A DNA stretch of 64,000 nt. It comes from Asterias amurensis (Eukaryota > Echinodermata > Asteroidea > Forcipulatida > Asteriidae). The stretch spans positions 25,067,202 through 25,131,201 of the forward strand of contig NC_092653.1 in assembly GCF_032118995.1 (NCBI RefSeq). The letters are read 5' to 3'. The notes beneath the pieces were generated by a model. That model did not search any database, was not told where the DNA came from, and was given only the letters and a program-made list of their open reading frames with translations. Both the position numbers and the translations under genes were made by a program. Below, piece by piece: positions 1 to 11,094 of the stretch (positions are counted from its first letter, which is position 1; each line of letters opens with the position of its first letter).

Positions 1-1364
1 ACACTGCTAGCGCTTGATTCTTGAATGTTCGATTCATTTCGAAAATAATAGTTTCTTTCTTTCTGCTTTGCACTAGTATTGTCCACACAGTTCTCTATAC
101 GTGCATTGATGACTGTTTATCACTCCGCCTGTGACTTAAAAAGTTCCGAAATTGTTCAACGCCGTACTTTGATTCCTGATGTCCAGGTCGTCAACGAATG
201 AAAACGTCGATCACAAAAGCTTTCAGTCCAACTTGAGTATTTCGGAGTTCATCAGTGTTCTGAAAATAAATAAACTTTGTATTAAAAAACTACTCAATAC
301 CAAAATCAGGCTATAAGGTAGGACTTTACATGGTGATGGGTGCAATCGGGGTAGGTTTGCGGTAGCACTATGTTTATCTCTCTTTTGAGCAGTGTTGGTT
401 CTAAAAAGAATCGTTGGTTGACAACTCAATGTTTCAATCAGTATGCTCTGATCGTCTGTAGGAGAAATCAGACTGATAAAGTATTCACTGCAGGCTGTTT
501 ATTTGCAGCAGTGATTGGATACAACTCATGGAGCTTGTGATATGTTTGGCAGCCATTCTGTAAAAAGAGCCTCTTTTATTTTTGTTTATTTGTAATGCAT
601 AATATAAGTATTTGTTGAAAATGAATTGTTTCTGGGATTTTAGTTTAACCTTAATTTAAAACAGAGAGAGTTTTCTTCTGGAAAGAATAATCTCTTTTGT
701 TAAAATTTCACTTTTTTGTTTATGATGACGGAAACAATAATAACAATAACCAGTTTTTCTATAGCGCTTTTCACACCCAAGGGCATCTCAAAGCGCTTCA
801 AACATTATTATCCCTGCTCACTAAATCATTAACCATCTCAACTCCATGGGGACAATTATTTGCACTACTCATTCACAATAACAATCTGCCCTCGCAGGTA
901 CCCATTTACCCCTAGGTGTAATACAACTTTCCAAGAAAATTCCATTTTGTTGCGAAAAAAGGGGAGTATCCTCTTAAATCTTACCAGTGTAACTAGAGTC
1001 CATGGCTCCATATCCATCATCATCATCATTCAGCAGTCGCAACTGAGATACTATGCACAGCGTTACTCGAGAGGTGTTTATCCCTCATCATGTTTGGAAG
1101 GTCCACGATTTCAGCCTTCGTATCTCTACCGATCACGTCGATGTAGTTGAGTGGTCGAGGTCCTCTATTAGGGCACGGCAGTCTCCATTACCCATCACTA
1201 GTAATAAGATACATCCCAACTGTCTTTACGGCATCTGCACAAAGTTGGTGACAAAACATATTACATTGAAAACTTTAACTAAGTTCATTCTAATGACGGT
1301 GTTTTAGGTTTAAGAACTACATACACTGTACCTCAATTATAAACTGTGAGGCAGTCAGGTTTGT

Positions 1365-2480
1365 CCCGTCATTCTTTGCCACTGTTTCAGCAAAGAGAAT
1401 ATTGAAAAGCAAACATCCTCGCTGATGGCAGTGACATCAAAAACATCCACAAGGAAAAACACATGTTGTAGACAGGGCTAAAAGGTAAATTCTTTTGAAC
1501 TTGGTCAATTTTAACTTCAAAAGAAAGTAAAGAACTGGCTTGTAAGATTTGTTACGCCTTTCTTTGGCACTGTTTCAACAGAGAAGACAATTTAAAAGTT
1601 AACATGTCTCGCTGCTGGATCCAAAACTATCCACAAGGCAAAACTGCACATCATGTTAAAGACAGGGTTTTAAAAGGGGTAATTCTTTAAACTTGTCAAT
1701 TTTAACTTTAAAAGAAGGTAAAGAAATTCCACCAAGATCGAAGTACTTACATGGGCTTTCATTGCTGTTGCCCAACTAACATCACACGCTGTGCATCTCA
1801 ACTGCTTGAATGCTGCCTTGTCTAACTCAAGATGAGAAAGAAGTACTCATTGTCCATTGTTGAACATCCTGATGATGGTGAAGAAGTTAAGGTACTCATG
1901 CTGTAAAGAATGCAAGAACTGATGGTCAGAAATGATGGTCAGAAATTATAACTACTAAACTCTCGTTACAAAAACAAAAATAAAAGTGTAATAAATAAGC
2001 AGTCAAGTGGAGTTATACCAGAGAGAGCAAGTAATTTCATACAAAAGTATTTTGGTGTCAGTCCACATCTCATAAACTAGTGTGAGGCCTATAAGTTTTT
2101 TCTCCCATTGTCCTTTGCCACCAATTCAACGGAGAAGAAAATTCAAAAGTAAACATGGCTTGCTGCTGGATCCAAAATATCCACAAGGCAAAACTACACA
2201 TCATGTTATAGATTTGGTTTTAAAAAACCCAGTTAACTTTAAAAGAAGGTAAAGAAATTCTACCAAGATGGAAGCACTTACCATGTCATTTGTTGCCTGC
2301 TGCATCTCATCATCATCAAGTCCAGTGCCATGTAGAAGCTCCATGCATCTCAGCTGTTGCTTGAATGCTGCCTTGTCTTACTCGTTGTCGATTGAAGAAA
2401 TTCATGATGGTCAGATGGTGATGAAGAAATCAAGGTTCTCATGCTGTAAAGAGTGTAAGAATTTTGGTCAGAAATGACAA
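1365..2480 (-). repeat. Tandemly repeated exon-like unit, three copies
   Basis: Three diverged copies start near 1365 (partial), 1550 and 2095. They share TTTGCCAC(T/C)..TTCAAC(G/A)GAGAAGA, GCTGCTGGATCCAAAA and ATCCACAAGGCAAAAC. Copies 2 and 3 each contain, on the minus strand, an exon-like stretch reading DKAAFKQ followed by LRC and ending at a consensus GTAAGT donor (near 1750 and 2280). Upstream of each stretch the same frame meets stop codons unless an acceptor lies within the unit. Copy 3 reads DKAAFKQQLRCMELLHGTGL. I do not recognise the protein. It could be a decayed or partly assembled gene whose other exons lie off the left edge. Confidence 0.5.
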
Positions 2481-4884
2481 CTATTATTAATATTCAACCT
2501 ATGTGCCTGTCTTTTTCTCGATATAAAACCAAAGAGAAATTTGAACCAATACTGGTTAACTGTCTAGCTGATTAGGACACGAGTGTCAAAACAGTAACTT
2601 TAAACCCACACTCTGCTGTTTAGATCACTTTGGTCTATGGCGCTGCTGACCACACTATGCTCTTATACATCCCCCTTAAATCAGGCACTACAGTGTGCTG
2701 TAAGCGCAGACATCTGTTAGAAGTTGTGCAACAAAATTGGAATTTTGCAGTTACACCCCAATGAATCACTCACAGTGAGCTGTACAAGCGCAGCAATCTG
2801 TCATAAAATGTGTGGTGAAATTGGAATTCTGTATTGTGCACCAAAAGAATCGAGCATGTGCCGTAGGCGCAGAAGTCTGTTGTAAGCTGGACCCTAGTGG
2901 GGGGGGGGGGGGGGGATGGGATAGGAAGATTTAAGTCACCTGTTCGCAAAAACATTCAGGGTGAAGGGTTCTAATGATTTACATTAATATTCACAAGTAG
3001 GCATCAGGTATTATAAGGCTCTCCATTTGTCCAGACCTCCATCTAAAGACAGAAACTCCGATGGCTTCCTGCAAAACTGACAAAACAAATTGTGTTAGTC
3101 ACCATTTCAAAGTATTTCTTCAGATAGTTCCCACTTGACATCACACAGTGTGAATTTGGTCATCCATATAGCCAATAATTAACTATTTGAAACACAACTG
3201 TAATGTGTACCTAGCATACATGTAAATACTGCATAAGGAACACAGGAGTAAAATAAAATTCCTTTCATGAATTGTCAGTGAGTGAACCACTTATTTGTGG
3301 AGGTAAAAATTAGAAGGCACCTCAAAACACGACCCTATGAAATTAATTTGTCCAGTACCATTGGTCCCTCCTTGTATTAGAGAGTCGCAGATTGAATAAC
3401 ATGTAGGCTTTACTTGAAGTAAGAGAAAGTTTGTTTTTACAGTGTGTTAATATCCATCTTGCACACAAATGAACAAATGCTGTGGGTTTTTATTTTAGGC
3501 AGAAAAGGTGCAGGAATATTCCAAGATATGACAAACCGGGTAGGTGTATGACATGATAAAACCGAATTGAAAGTCGTCAACAAAGGGGATTTATTTTTAA
3601 CATTTTGTGTTTAATAACAAATTTTCCAGAAACACATAGAAGGTCTACCTTTTACGAAATTGTATCAATTATGATTTAATAGTATAATCACTTTGACAAA
3701 TTATTAACAAGAATGTTTTTTAATTGAACAAGCCAAGAAACTTTCTCAACAATAATTTGTTTATTGATTACTTTATCAAACAACATCTTGTTTAAAACTA
3801 GTAATTTTGTAAACTTATCATCAAAAATGTGAACAAGTTTTTAAAAAACAAATAAGTCTACAATAAACAACAAAAACATCAGAGAAAGCTCAGACTTTGA
3901 TGTCATTTATTTTATTTATTTTATTTACTCTTCGGGTGTAAGGTACATGAAGTTTAAGGCAGGCCTGGTTTAAGGAAACACAACTTTATTAGTATGATTA
4001 TATTTAAAGCAGTAGAATTATACGGTACTTAAAATCAGAAGAACAAAATAAAATAAAAATACAAAGAGTTTGTTTGATGGAATGAATTTGCTTCTTTTAT
4101 GTCAAGATAAATTATTTGCGGGTATAAAACTATACCAAGTAGAAAGAAGGAAAGCAAAATCTTTACGTTAAATGTTAAAAATTATATCTTCTGAAAGAAT
4201 AAAAACTTTTTCAAAATTGTTCAGATCATGACAGGAGAGTATTACTCTTTAGGACTTTACTCCCTCCAAATTGGTACTTTCTTATCTCATAAACTAATAC
4301 ATTTTTAGACACATTTTAAAGTTATAAATAAGGCCTATATGGCAACTGAGCAACGAATTTATGATTTTAGATTTAACAAAGCAAAACTTTATATTTAAAA
4401 CGGATTACGCAGATGGTACACAAGGGCCATTCTGTTTGTGTTTATTTTATTTTCACTGTTAACAATACAGCCCAATGATTATTTAACACAGTACAAGTCA
4501 ACACGCTATTTAACAAGACACACACATGGCAGAACTTTATACAGCACACTAAATTAAAATATCATTTATTGTCAGCCAATGAACAATATTACAAGCAGAG
4601 CACTGACTACTCAACAAACAAAAGATAGGGAATTTGAATGTAATGTTGTCATTTATCTGCTGATTACTAATGTTATTGTATCACTGTGCAATGTACTGTA
4701 TTACTTAGGTAATGTCAACATATTATGTGCTTTATTGTAATGAAAAACAGCTTTGAAATAAGTGTTACTGATGTTTGAATTTAAATATAAAAAATATTAC
4801 TGATTGTGTTGTACATTATGGAAAATAATTCTATTCAGGCAAACAAAATTAAATTTTATGTACAGAAAAGTAAAATACAGCTGG

Positions 4885-5420
4885 TCCAGCATCAGCGTCC
4901 TCAGTAGTAGTTGAGCGAGGGGTTGTCTTCAGCCAAGGGCATCTAGAGAACCTCTGATGGTCGCCTTCCACACATCCCGGTCCAGCATCAGCGTCCTCAG
5001 TAGTAGTTGAGGGAGAGGTTGTCTTCAGCCAACGGCATCTCGAGAACCTCTGATGGTCGCCTTAAACACATCCCGGTCCAGCATCAGCGTCGTTGAGCGA
5101 GAGGTTGTCTTCAGCCGGCGGCATCTCTGTCAACTGTGATAATCGCCTTCCACACATCCCTGTCCAGCATCAACGTCCTAGCTCAGTTGTTTCTTGTTGT
5201 GTTGCATCGACCAAGTTGAGGAACACCGGGACCACCGGGTGCTTTTCAGTGCCATCTTACTACATCGTGTAACAACACCAGTGAGTTGAGCAAGAGGTTG
5301 TCGTCAGCCAACGTCACTGCGGGAACCTCTGATGGTCGCCTTCCACACATCCCCCTCCAGCATCAGCGTCCTCAGCTCAGTTCAGCCCAGCTCAATTGTT
5401 TCTTGTTGCGAGCCTGTAGT
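4885..5420. repeat. 96-bp tandem array, about five units
   Basis: Units start with TCCAGCATCAGCGTCCTCAG at 4885 and 4981, then at 5077, 5163 and 5356 with variants. The period is 96 bp, with a 10-bp deletion in unit 3 and a longer insertion in unit 4. Each contains CCTCTGATGGTCGCCTT and ends CACACATCCC. No long frame runs through it. Confidence 0.85.
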
Positions 5421-5989
5421 AGAAGGAAACCTGTCACAGTGAAGATTGTACCAATCAGGTGATGCTTGGCCTCATCAGGTCCTGCCATTTGTGTCCAGAG
5501 GTAGAGGATGTCATCAACAGATGTCATCATCAATGTACACACGCTCAAGTTTAGCTTAGATGGGGGTCAGTGGCATAACTTGGGGAGAATCATCAGGGAA
5601 TATACAAAATACAAAACAGGACAGTACAGGGGTTTAAATAAACAACAATTTACAATAAATATTCCATGGTTTATGCTTTATGTTTTTTTTTTAATGCACA
5701 GCAGCATAGCTGAATTGCGACATACTTTACAATTATTAAAAAAAATATTTCAACAAAAATGTCCTGAAGAATAATCTATAATTAGTACCAGAATTAGAGA
5801 AAAATAAAAGGAATGTTTTAAATTTAAGTGCTCAGAAAATTTGTGAAAAAGGGCATCTTGGGCTGTTTCTGAACCTACTCATCCTGCATTTAAAAATAGG
5901 CAAAGTTTTTGACAGAGTTTCATTGAGCTGTACTAGGAAACAGGGCACCTGTATATAATATCCAAGGAATGACAGTAGGTAGGCCCTAC

Positions 5990-6450
5990 AGTGAGATACT
6001 GAAACAATATCATCAGCTGCACACATAATACTAGAAGATACATATGTGGCATATGGAACAACAAACATTCGTAAACTGCATTCACAAAGTCTTTTTAAAT
6101 CTCAATTAAAAACCTTTCTATTTAAGAAAGCCTTCGGTAATGTTTAGTGAGTTTTGTATATTTTAGTTTTAATTTCATGGTCTCTATTTGAGTGTTGCTT
6201 TCTTATATCAAAGTTGCATTGTTTTTACAGCCTTTATTGTTTTATGGTGTTAATGCACTTTTTTTGCTTGTAAACTTGTTTATATCTACTTTGCTTATAT
6301 ATTTTTACGGGAGTACTTTTTAAACTTTTCACTTATCATATGTTATTTTCTAAATCTTTTGCAATTTTTACTGTCATGCACCTTCTAACAGGCTGGTCCT
6401 GGAGAGAGCGCAATATAAGATCAATCAATTGTTATTATTTTTATCAATGG
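5990..6450 (+). mobile_element. Decayed 3' end of a non-LTR retrotransposon (CR1/L2-like)
   Basis: A short frame reads RKLHSQSLFKSQLKTFLFKK before a stop near 6150, the usual end of CR1/L2/jockey-type reverse transcriptase ORFs. It is followed by an AT-rich 3' region and a tail GAGAGAGCGCAATATAAGAT, which resembles the GCGCTATATAAGA tails of other elements in this window. Confidence 0.5.
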
Positions 6451-6739
6451 ATGGCAAGTGATGTGGTGATCAAGCACTTCCACTGGAAACATCTTTAAGT
6501 CAATGGGAACGTTTGGAAGGGGAACCTAGGCCAAGACCGGGGGCAACAGAGACCATGGCCTCCATGGCATATATTCCATTCAAGATACTAAATTTTGGGA
6601 AAAAATCTATTTGCCCAAAAATATAAACTTGACAAAAGTGGGTCTTCACTCTTCAAGCAAACGGTAATGATACATAACAAAAGGTTTACTTACCAATATC
6701 CTTGTATAACCAGTCAGCTTCTCTGAGAGGTTAAGGCTC

Positions 6740-6990
6740 CAATGACGCTAGTTGTATTCAATCTTCACTTGTGGCAACAGAACTGGAAGGCCAAGCTCAG
6801 CAACGACCTCAAGAGGCAACTCTTTGTGGCAAAAGTTGAGTCAATGCTGCTCTACGGGGCTGGAAATAGACCGTAACTGTACGGCCAGAAAAATCCCTTG
6901 AAGGTGTCTATATACAAGGATGCTGCGCATAGCACTTGACGTCCCTTCGCATCATCAAAGAGGCAACAATCTCAGCACAACCTGTCCTAT
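6740..6990 (+). mobile_element. LINE reverse transcriptase fragment, degraded
   Basis: The plus frame reads WKAKLSNDLKRQLFVAKVES then MLLYG. After a frame shift it continues VRPEKSLEGVY. This is the well-known region C-terminal to the RT catalytic core (consensus TVESVLLYGCETWTL..LEKSLDGCYTRMLR). Stops and the shift show it is dead, and there are no flanking domains. Confidence 0.6.
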
Positions 6991-7304
6991 TAAGAAACAC
7001 AAGTCAAAATAATCAACAAAATGCATACAATATTTTAGTTAACAATAACAAGCCACAAGAGAAGGTGACGATAAATTTAAAATAAAGATAGTTTTGAGTT
7101 GAACAAACAAAATTACTTGAGCGGAATTTGAACATGTGATGTCCACCAACGAATGAGCCTAACCCTATACTTGTTCAGGGTGCCTCGTCAGAAGGAATTG
7201 TTATCTGCCAGATAGCCACGCAGAAATCACACCAAAAGTTGACGTTTAAACCCGCGAAGCAGCAACAGAGGGGTCAAAGACATTAATAATTCTGCAAACA
7301 TTTG

Positions 7305-7440
7305 GGCTAGATAGCTCATTTGGTGGAGAACACGTTAATTTGGTGGTCGCAGACTCAAATCCTGCTCTTAGTCCCTTTTTCTTTGTACGAGTGCAGCAAC
7401 AAATAAAGACCTGCTAATTGTCTCAATAAGATAATACCAA
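7305..7440 (+). mobile_element. tRNA-derived SINE fragment (GGGCTAGATAGCTC head)
   Basis: The head GGGCTAGATAGCTCATTTGG has A-box-like sequence and CAGACTCAAATCCTGC is B-box-like. The same family appears on the minus strand at 23221-23316 and as a fragment at about 26985-27040. The stem pairing is too poor for a working tRNA. Confidence 0.55.
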
Positions 7441-7790
7441 AGAAGATAAATTACTTTATTTGTTGTGTGTTTTTAAAGGCGGTGGCAAACTAATACTTGG
7501 TAAACATTGAAAAAAAATTCACCAATCTAGCCCCTAGTTACGGTGTCTAAAAATGGAATAAACTTCAGTCCCAGCACAGTGACAGTGCACCCAAATCACA
7601 ACGATACCTTTGAAGTTTTTCAATCATTTTATACCATGTAGGTGAATCAAAAAGAAATGTCTCAGTTTTAACTTTTAGCATGTTGAATTAGAATATTTAT
7701 TAACAAATGGAAAAGTGGTGGCACAATCGATACAGAAAATTCCTTCCTTTTTTGTAACAAAAATGAGTAAACAAGTCATGGAGGAAGGAT

Positions 7791-7922
7791 GGAAAAGTTT
7801 CCGTATGGCGCCACCACTTTTTCATTCGAAATAAAATAATATAGTATCTAATTTACCTGATTGATATATCCCTTTTTGTAAAAATGAGTGAAAAAGTGGT
7901 GGCGCCATACGGAAAGTTATCC
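7791..7922. mobile_element. 132-bp palindromic MITE, copy 1, with 8-bp target duplication
   Basis: The ends are GGAAAAGTTTCCGTATGGCG and CGCCATACGGAAAGTTATCC. The flanks GGAAGGAT (7783-7790) and GGAAGGAT (7923-7930) are a perfect 8-bp duplication. An 8-bp duplication and short inverted repeats fit a non-autonomous hAT-type element. Confidence 0.8.
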
Positions 7923-8038
7923 GGAAGGATACTGAAAGTTTTCTGAAGTTACCCACAACAAGTTGTTTTTGCCTCTTCCTGTCATCTGTATCTTTGTTCT
8001 GTCTTTTCCCTCTTCTTTCTTTCTCAGCGCCTTGTATC

Positions 8039-8164
8039 AGAAAAGTTTCCGTATGGCGCCACCACTTTTTCATTCGATATCTTTTTTACCTCAATCAATG
8101 AGATATCCCTTTTATTTGTAAAATGAGTGAAAAGTGGTGGCGCCATACGTACGGAAAGTTATCC
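8039..8164. mobile_element. 132-bp MITE family, copy 2, inserted in a SINE tail
   Basis: Same family as the 7791-7922 copy. The flanks CTTGTATC (8031-8038) and CTCGTATC (8165-8172) match 7 of 8. Removing it restores GCGCCTTGTATCCTTTGGC, a SINE tail seen uninterrupted near 63,415-63,435. Confidence 0.75.
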
Positions 8165-8201
8165 CTCGTATCCTTTGGCAATTTGGCGCTTTATAAATAA
8201 G

Positions 8202-8302
<101 letters not shown>

Positions 8303-8714
8303 AGGAATCTGTACCAAGTACTCAATCATTGTCATTGAGTTTTGACTGCAACGTTCAAATAATCTTGAGATATGTGCATGGGCCTACATCATTGACTGTA
8401 TGCTATGTGGGATACATTATCGTACAAAATTCAACAAGTGAAGAAAACCACGCGAGTTTTAGATTAACAAAAAATAAGTAATTTCCCTCCCAGTTTTTAC
8501 AATTAATTACATTGAATTACGCCAACTTGAATACACAAATAGAAGGAGAAGAATGTTGGCATCTACCCTTTTATGCCAATGTGCTGATAATTTATTGACA
8601 AAGTGACAAAAACTTACCAATTATTTAGGCCATTTCTGACTACAGCGGGACATGTGCAATTTTTTCTGCACCTATAGCGCAAAGCATGCTGGTATCAAAG
8701 TTGACGTCACAAAG

Positions 8715-8850
8715 TTGGCCGTTTTCGAAACCACGGCTTCGGCTTCAGGCTCCGTACACTCGTCTGTCAAAACAACCGCGAGGCCAAGCTAGCCTGAGCC
8801 GAGTCTGGTGCCGAAGCCGTGGTTTCGAAAAGTCCGCAGTAACCGAAACG
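8715..8850. mobile_element. Inverted-repeat element (CGAAACCACGGCTTCGG ends)
   Basis: TTTTCGAAACCACGGCTTCG on the left and CCGAAGCCGTGGTTTCGAAA on the right form terminal inverted repeats around about 90 bp. It looks like a small MITE. Related arms with GGCTAGATC occur at 20333-20480 and 30805-30957. Confidence 0.55.
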
Positions 8851-9194
8851 TCTGCGCGGTAGTTTCAAACAGACTATTATTAGGGCGGCCGCCCCTCTCT
8901 GTATGACCCTCGACTGCTATGTAAATTGATGCGTCGAATTTACATCTCAAGGCCCGGGGGTGTCACTTACTAGAAAGTCCAAGGTCTGTAAAAGACGGTT
9001 TAATCCAGGGGCCCAGGCATTTTTACACCTGCGTGCGTATTGGTTAACAAAAATAGGTTTCCGCATAGCAGAGAAAATTGCAGAGCAAAATTTTCTGCTT
9101 AACAGCTTTAGTTTTATGAAATTTTCCCCTATTTTTTTACGGGCTTTTTATAAATAGGTTCTGTGCTTTTTATTTGATATTTGATTATATCGTC

Positions 9195-9425
9195 TTTTAA
9201 GGCTGCCCTCAATAGGCCTATTTAAAATAGATTATGCGTTTTTTTGCGATTTTGATGGTCGCAAAATTGTGTTTTAATGCCACCCTCTATATATAGGCCT
9301 TTTAAAAGAAGGCCTTGCGTTTTTTTTTTAGAAAGCCTCATGTTTGTGCATGGATCATCATTTTTTTAATGCCGCCCTCTATAGGCCTTTGAAAAAAACG
9401 GCTCTGCGCTTTTTTGAAAATTTAA
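9195..9425. repeat. Degenerate tandem repeat with CCGCCCTCTATAGGCC
   Basis: Three imperfect units of roughly 80-90 bp, each with GCC(G/A)CCCTC(T/A)ATAGGCC then TTT and a GCGTTTTTTT motif. No coding potential was seen. Confidence 0.55.
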
Positions 9426-10688
9426 AAGAGGTTCTTTATTCGCCAACCATTTTTATTAACTAGACATCGCATTAAATACAATAAACAAACAATCTCATCA
9501 CATCCATATTTCCAAAGATATTTACATTTTATTTATCAAAATCACCACATCCCATTGTGAATAAAAACTTGTGTTAGACACACGTTTGTTATACAACATC
9601 ACTTCCTTACAAAGATGTACAAATCCCGAGAAAAATATTACCATCTTTGTACATAAATACAGATTGTTTGTTCACAGAAATTAGTTCGTTTTTTTGAGGT
9701 CACAAAAAGTTTCGTCCACATGATCATGACAGAAACAAAATCGTGTCAAGTGTTATTAAAGTTCATCAATAAAGATAAGCAGTGACTGGAGAAAAACCAG
9801 TTTTAAAAAAGCCCCCAAAATCTTTGCGAAACCCCTGAGAGATAATTCTAGATGACTTTCATTTTTTTCTTTTGTTCACTAAAAAGACTGCCCAAAAGAT
9901 GACTTCATTTTCAAGGTTTTCTAAATAATATGCCACTGTAAATTATTGGGGATTTTTCTAGTACTGTAGTTGGTAGTTTTTTCTTTGTTTTATTTTTTCC
10001 TGTGAAGCTTTTAGTTGATACGAAGGGAAGTTTGGCTTGGTATTTTAGTGTTAGGTAAATTCGTCTCCATCATAAACAAAATGCAATACACTAGTTGTTG
10101 AATCACTTAAACCCGGTGAAAATTGTTGCTATAATACCCTTTATAGTTCTTAAACTAAAAAAGGTTTTAAAAAAAGTTTGTATCACAACTGAATATTACC
10201 GTAAAAAAAATCATTTCAGAATACAGTATTATTTGTTTTCACAGACCTTTTTGTGGTCATGTTACTTGTATGCAACTATGGCCATAGTACTGGCATTCAT
10301 AACAAGTACCAGACTATTTGCCTGCCAGCCTCACTATGAACTAAGAAGTATGGGCAAACCAACTGTTTGCCTGGGGTGCATTCCACTTGCGCAAACATTG
10401 CCAACAATTTCGACTGGAACGCACAGTTGGTAAGCGTTAGCAACCATAGGCGAACATACTTCTGTGGTGTTGGTGGGTGATTTTAAAATGGCGGACAACT
10501 ACACGATAAGCAGACGATGTTGTTTTCTTGTAACAAACATAATTATAGTGTGTTTTTGGTGGTTGATAACGCAGTCGAGTGGAGTTGAAATAACAGCTCA
10601 ATTAGTTGATCTCATGATGTACAAAAAAAGACCGACAATACAGCAAAAAACCAACGGTACAAACAATTATGTACGCAGTGTTGCCATC

Positions 10689-10694
10689 TTTATT
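10689..10694 (-). terminator. Candidate HIRA polyadenylation signal
   Basis: TTTATT on the plus strand gives AATAAA on the coding strand, about 360 bp beyond the HIRA stop codon. It is the first canonical hexamer I see downstream, but there is no transcript evidence. Confidence 0.25.
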
Positions 10695-10724
10695 ACAGAG
10701 CGCTGCTATTTTGACATCAGGAAT

Positions 10725-11094
10725 CGTTCCAATGATAAAAAAATGTCTGCGCTAATGGTTGCAATCTGTTTGCGCAAGTGGAACACAACCCTGAAGCGAG
10801 TCTTTTAGTGAGAAACAAATGGTCCACCTGAGTTTGGGGAATCTAGGAGTAAACTTTAAGGCAACTAGCGTCAGAGTTTAAAGCTCTTCTTGTTTAGGAT
10901 TTTCAGCCATCCAATCGTTCCATCAATCAAAAAACATTTGCGCGAACGGTTGCAATCTAATTGCAAAAATGGAACGCACGTCTTTTAATGAGAAACAAAG
11001 GGTCCACCTGAGTTTTGGGAATTTAGGAATAAAACTTTGAGGCAACCAGCGTCAGGTTATAAGGCTCTTCTCGTTCAGGATTTTCAGTTCTTCC
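10725..11094 (-). repeat. 191-bp tandem duplication covering the end of HIRA's last coding exon and 3' UTR
   Basis: Unit 1 (10725-10915) and unit 2 (10916-about 11094) align end to end with moderate divergence. Both contain the block beginning GAGAAACAAA, then GGTCCACCTGAG, and ending in the HIRA exon 27 sequence. Unit 2 carries the real stop codon (11052-11054; frame ends LKILNEKSLIT). Unit 1 carries a copy that would read LKILNKKSFKL then a stop. Unit 1 lacks an intact exon start, so it is presumably part of the 3' UTR or flank. Confidence 0.8.

Noticed and set aside
2880-2955. Frame with PSPPPPPTR over the poly-G run
   Set aside because: A translation of a G homopolymer; no supporting gene structure.
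6740-6990. Working reverse transcriptase gene
   Set aside because: Only a short C-terminal piece with stops and a frame shift; no catalytic motif or endonuclease is present.
10464-10808. 114-codon open frame on the plus strand near the HIRA 3' end
   Set aside because: No recognisable domain; it runs through an inverted-repeat region (TTGCGCAAGTGGAAC / GTTCCACTTGCGCAA type) and the HIRA 3' duplication, antisense to HIRA.
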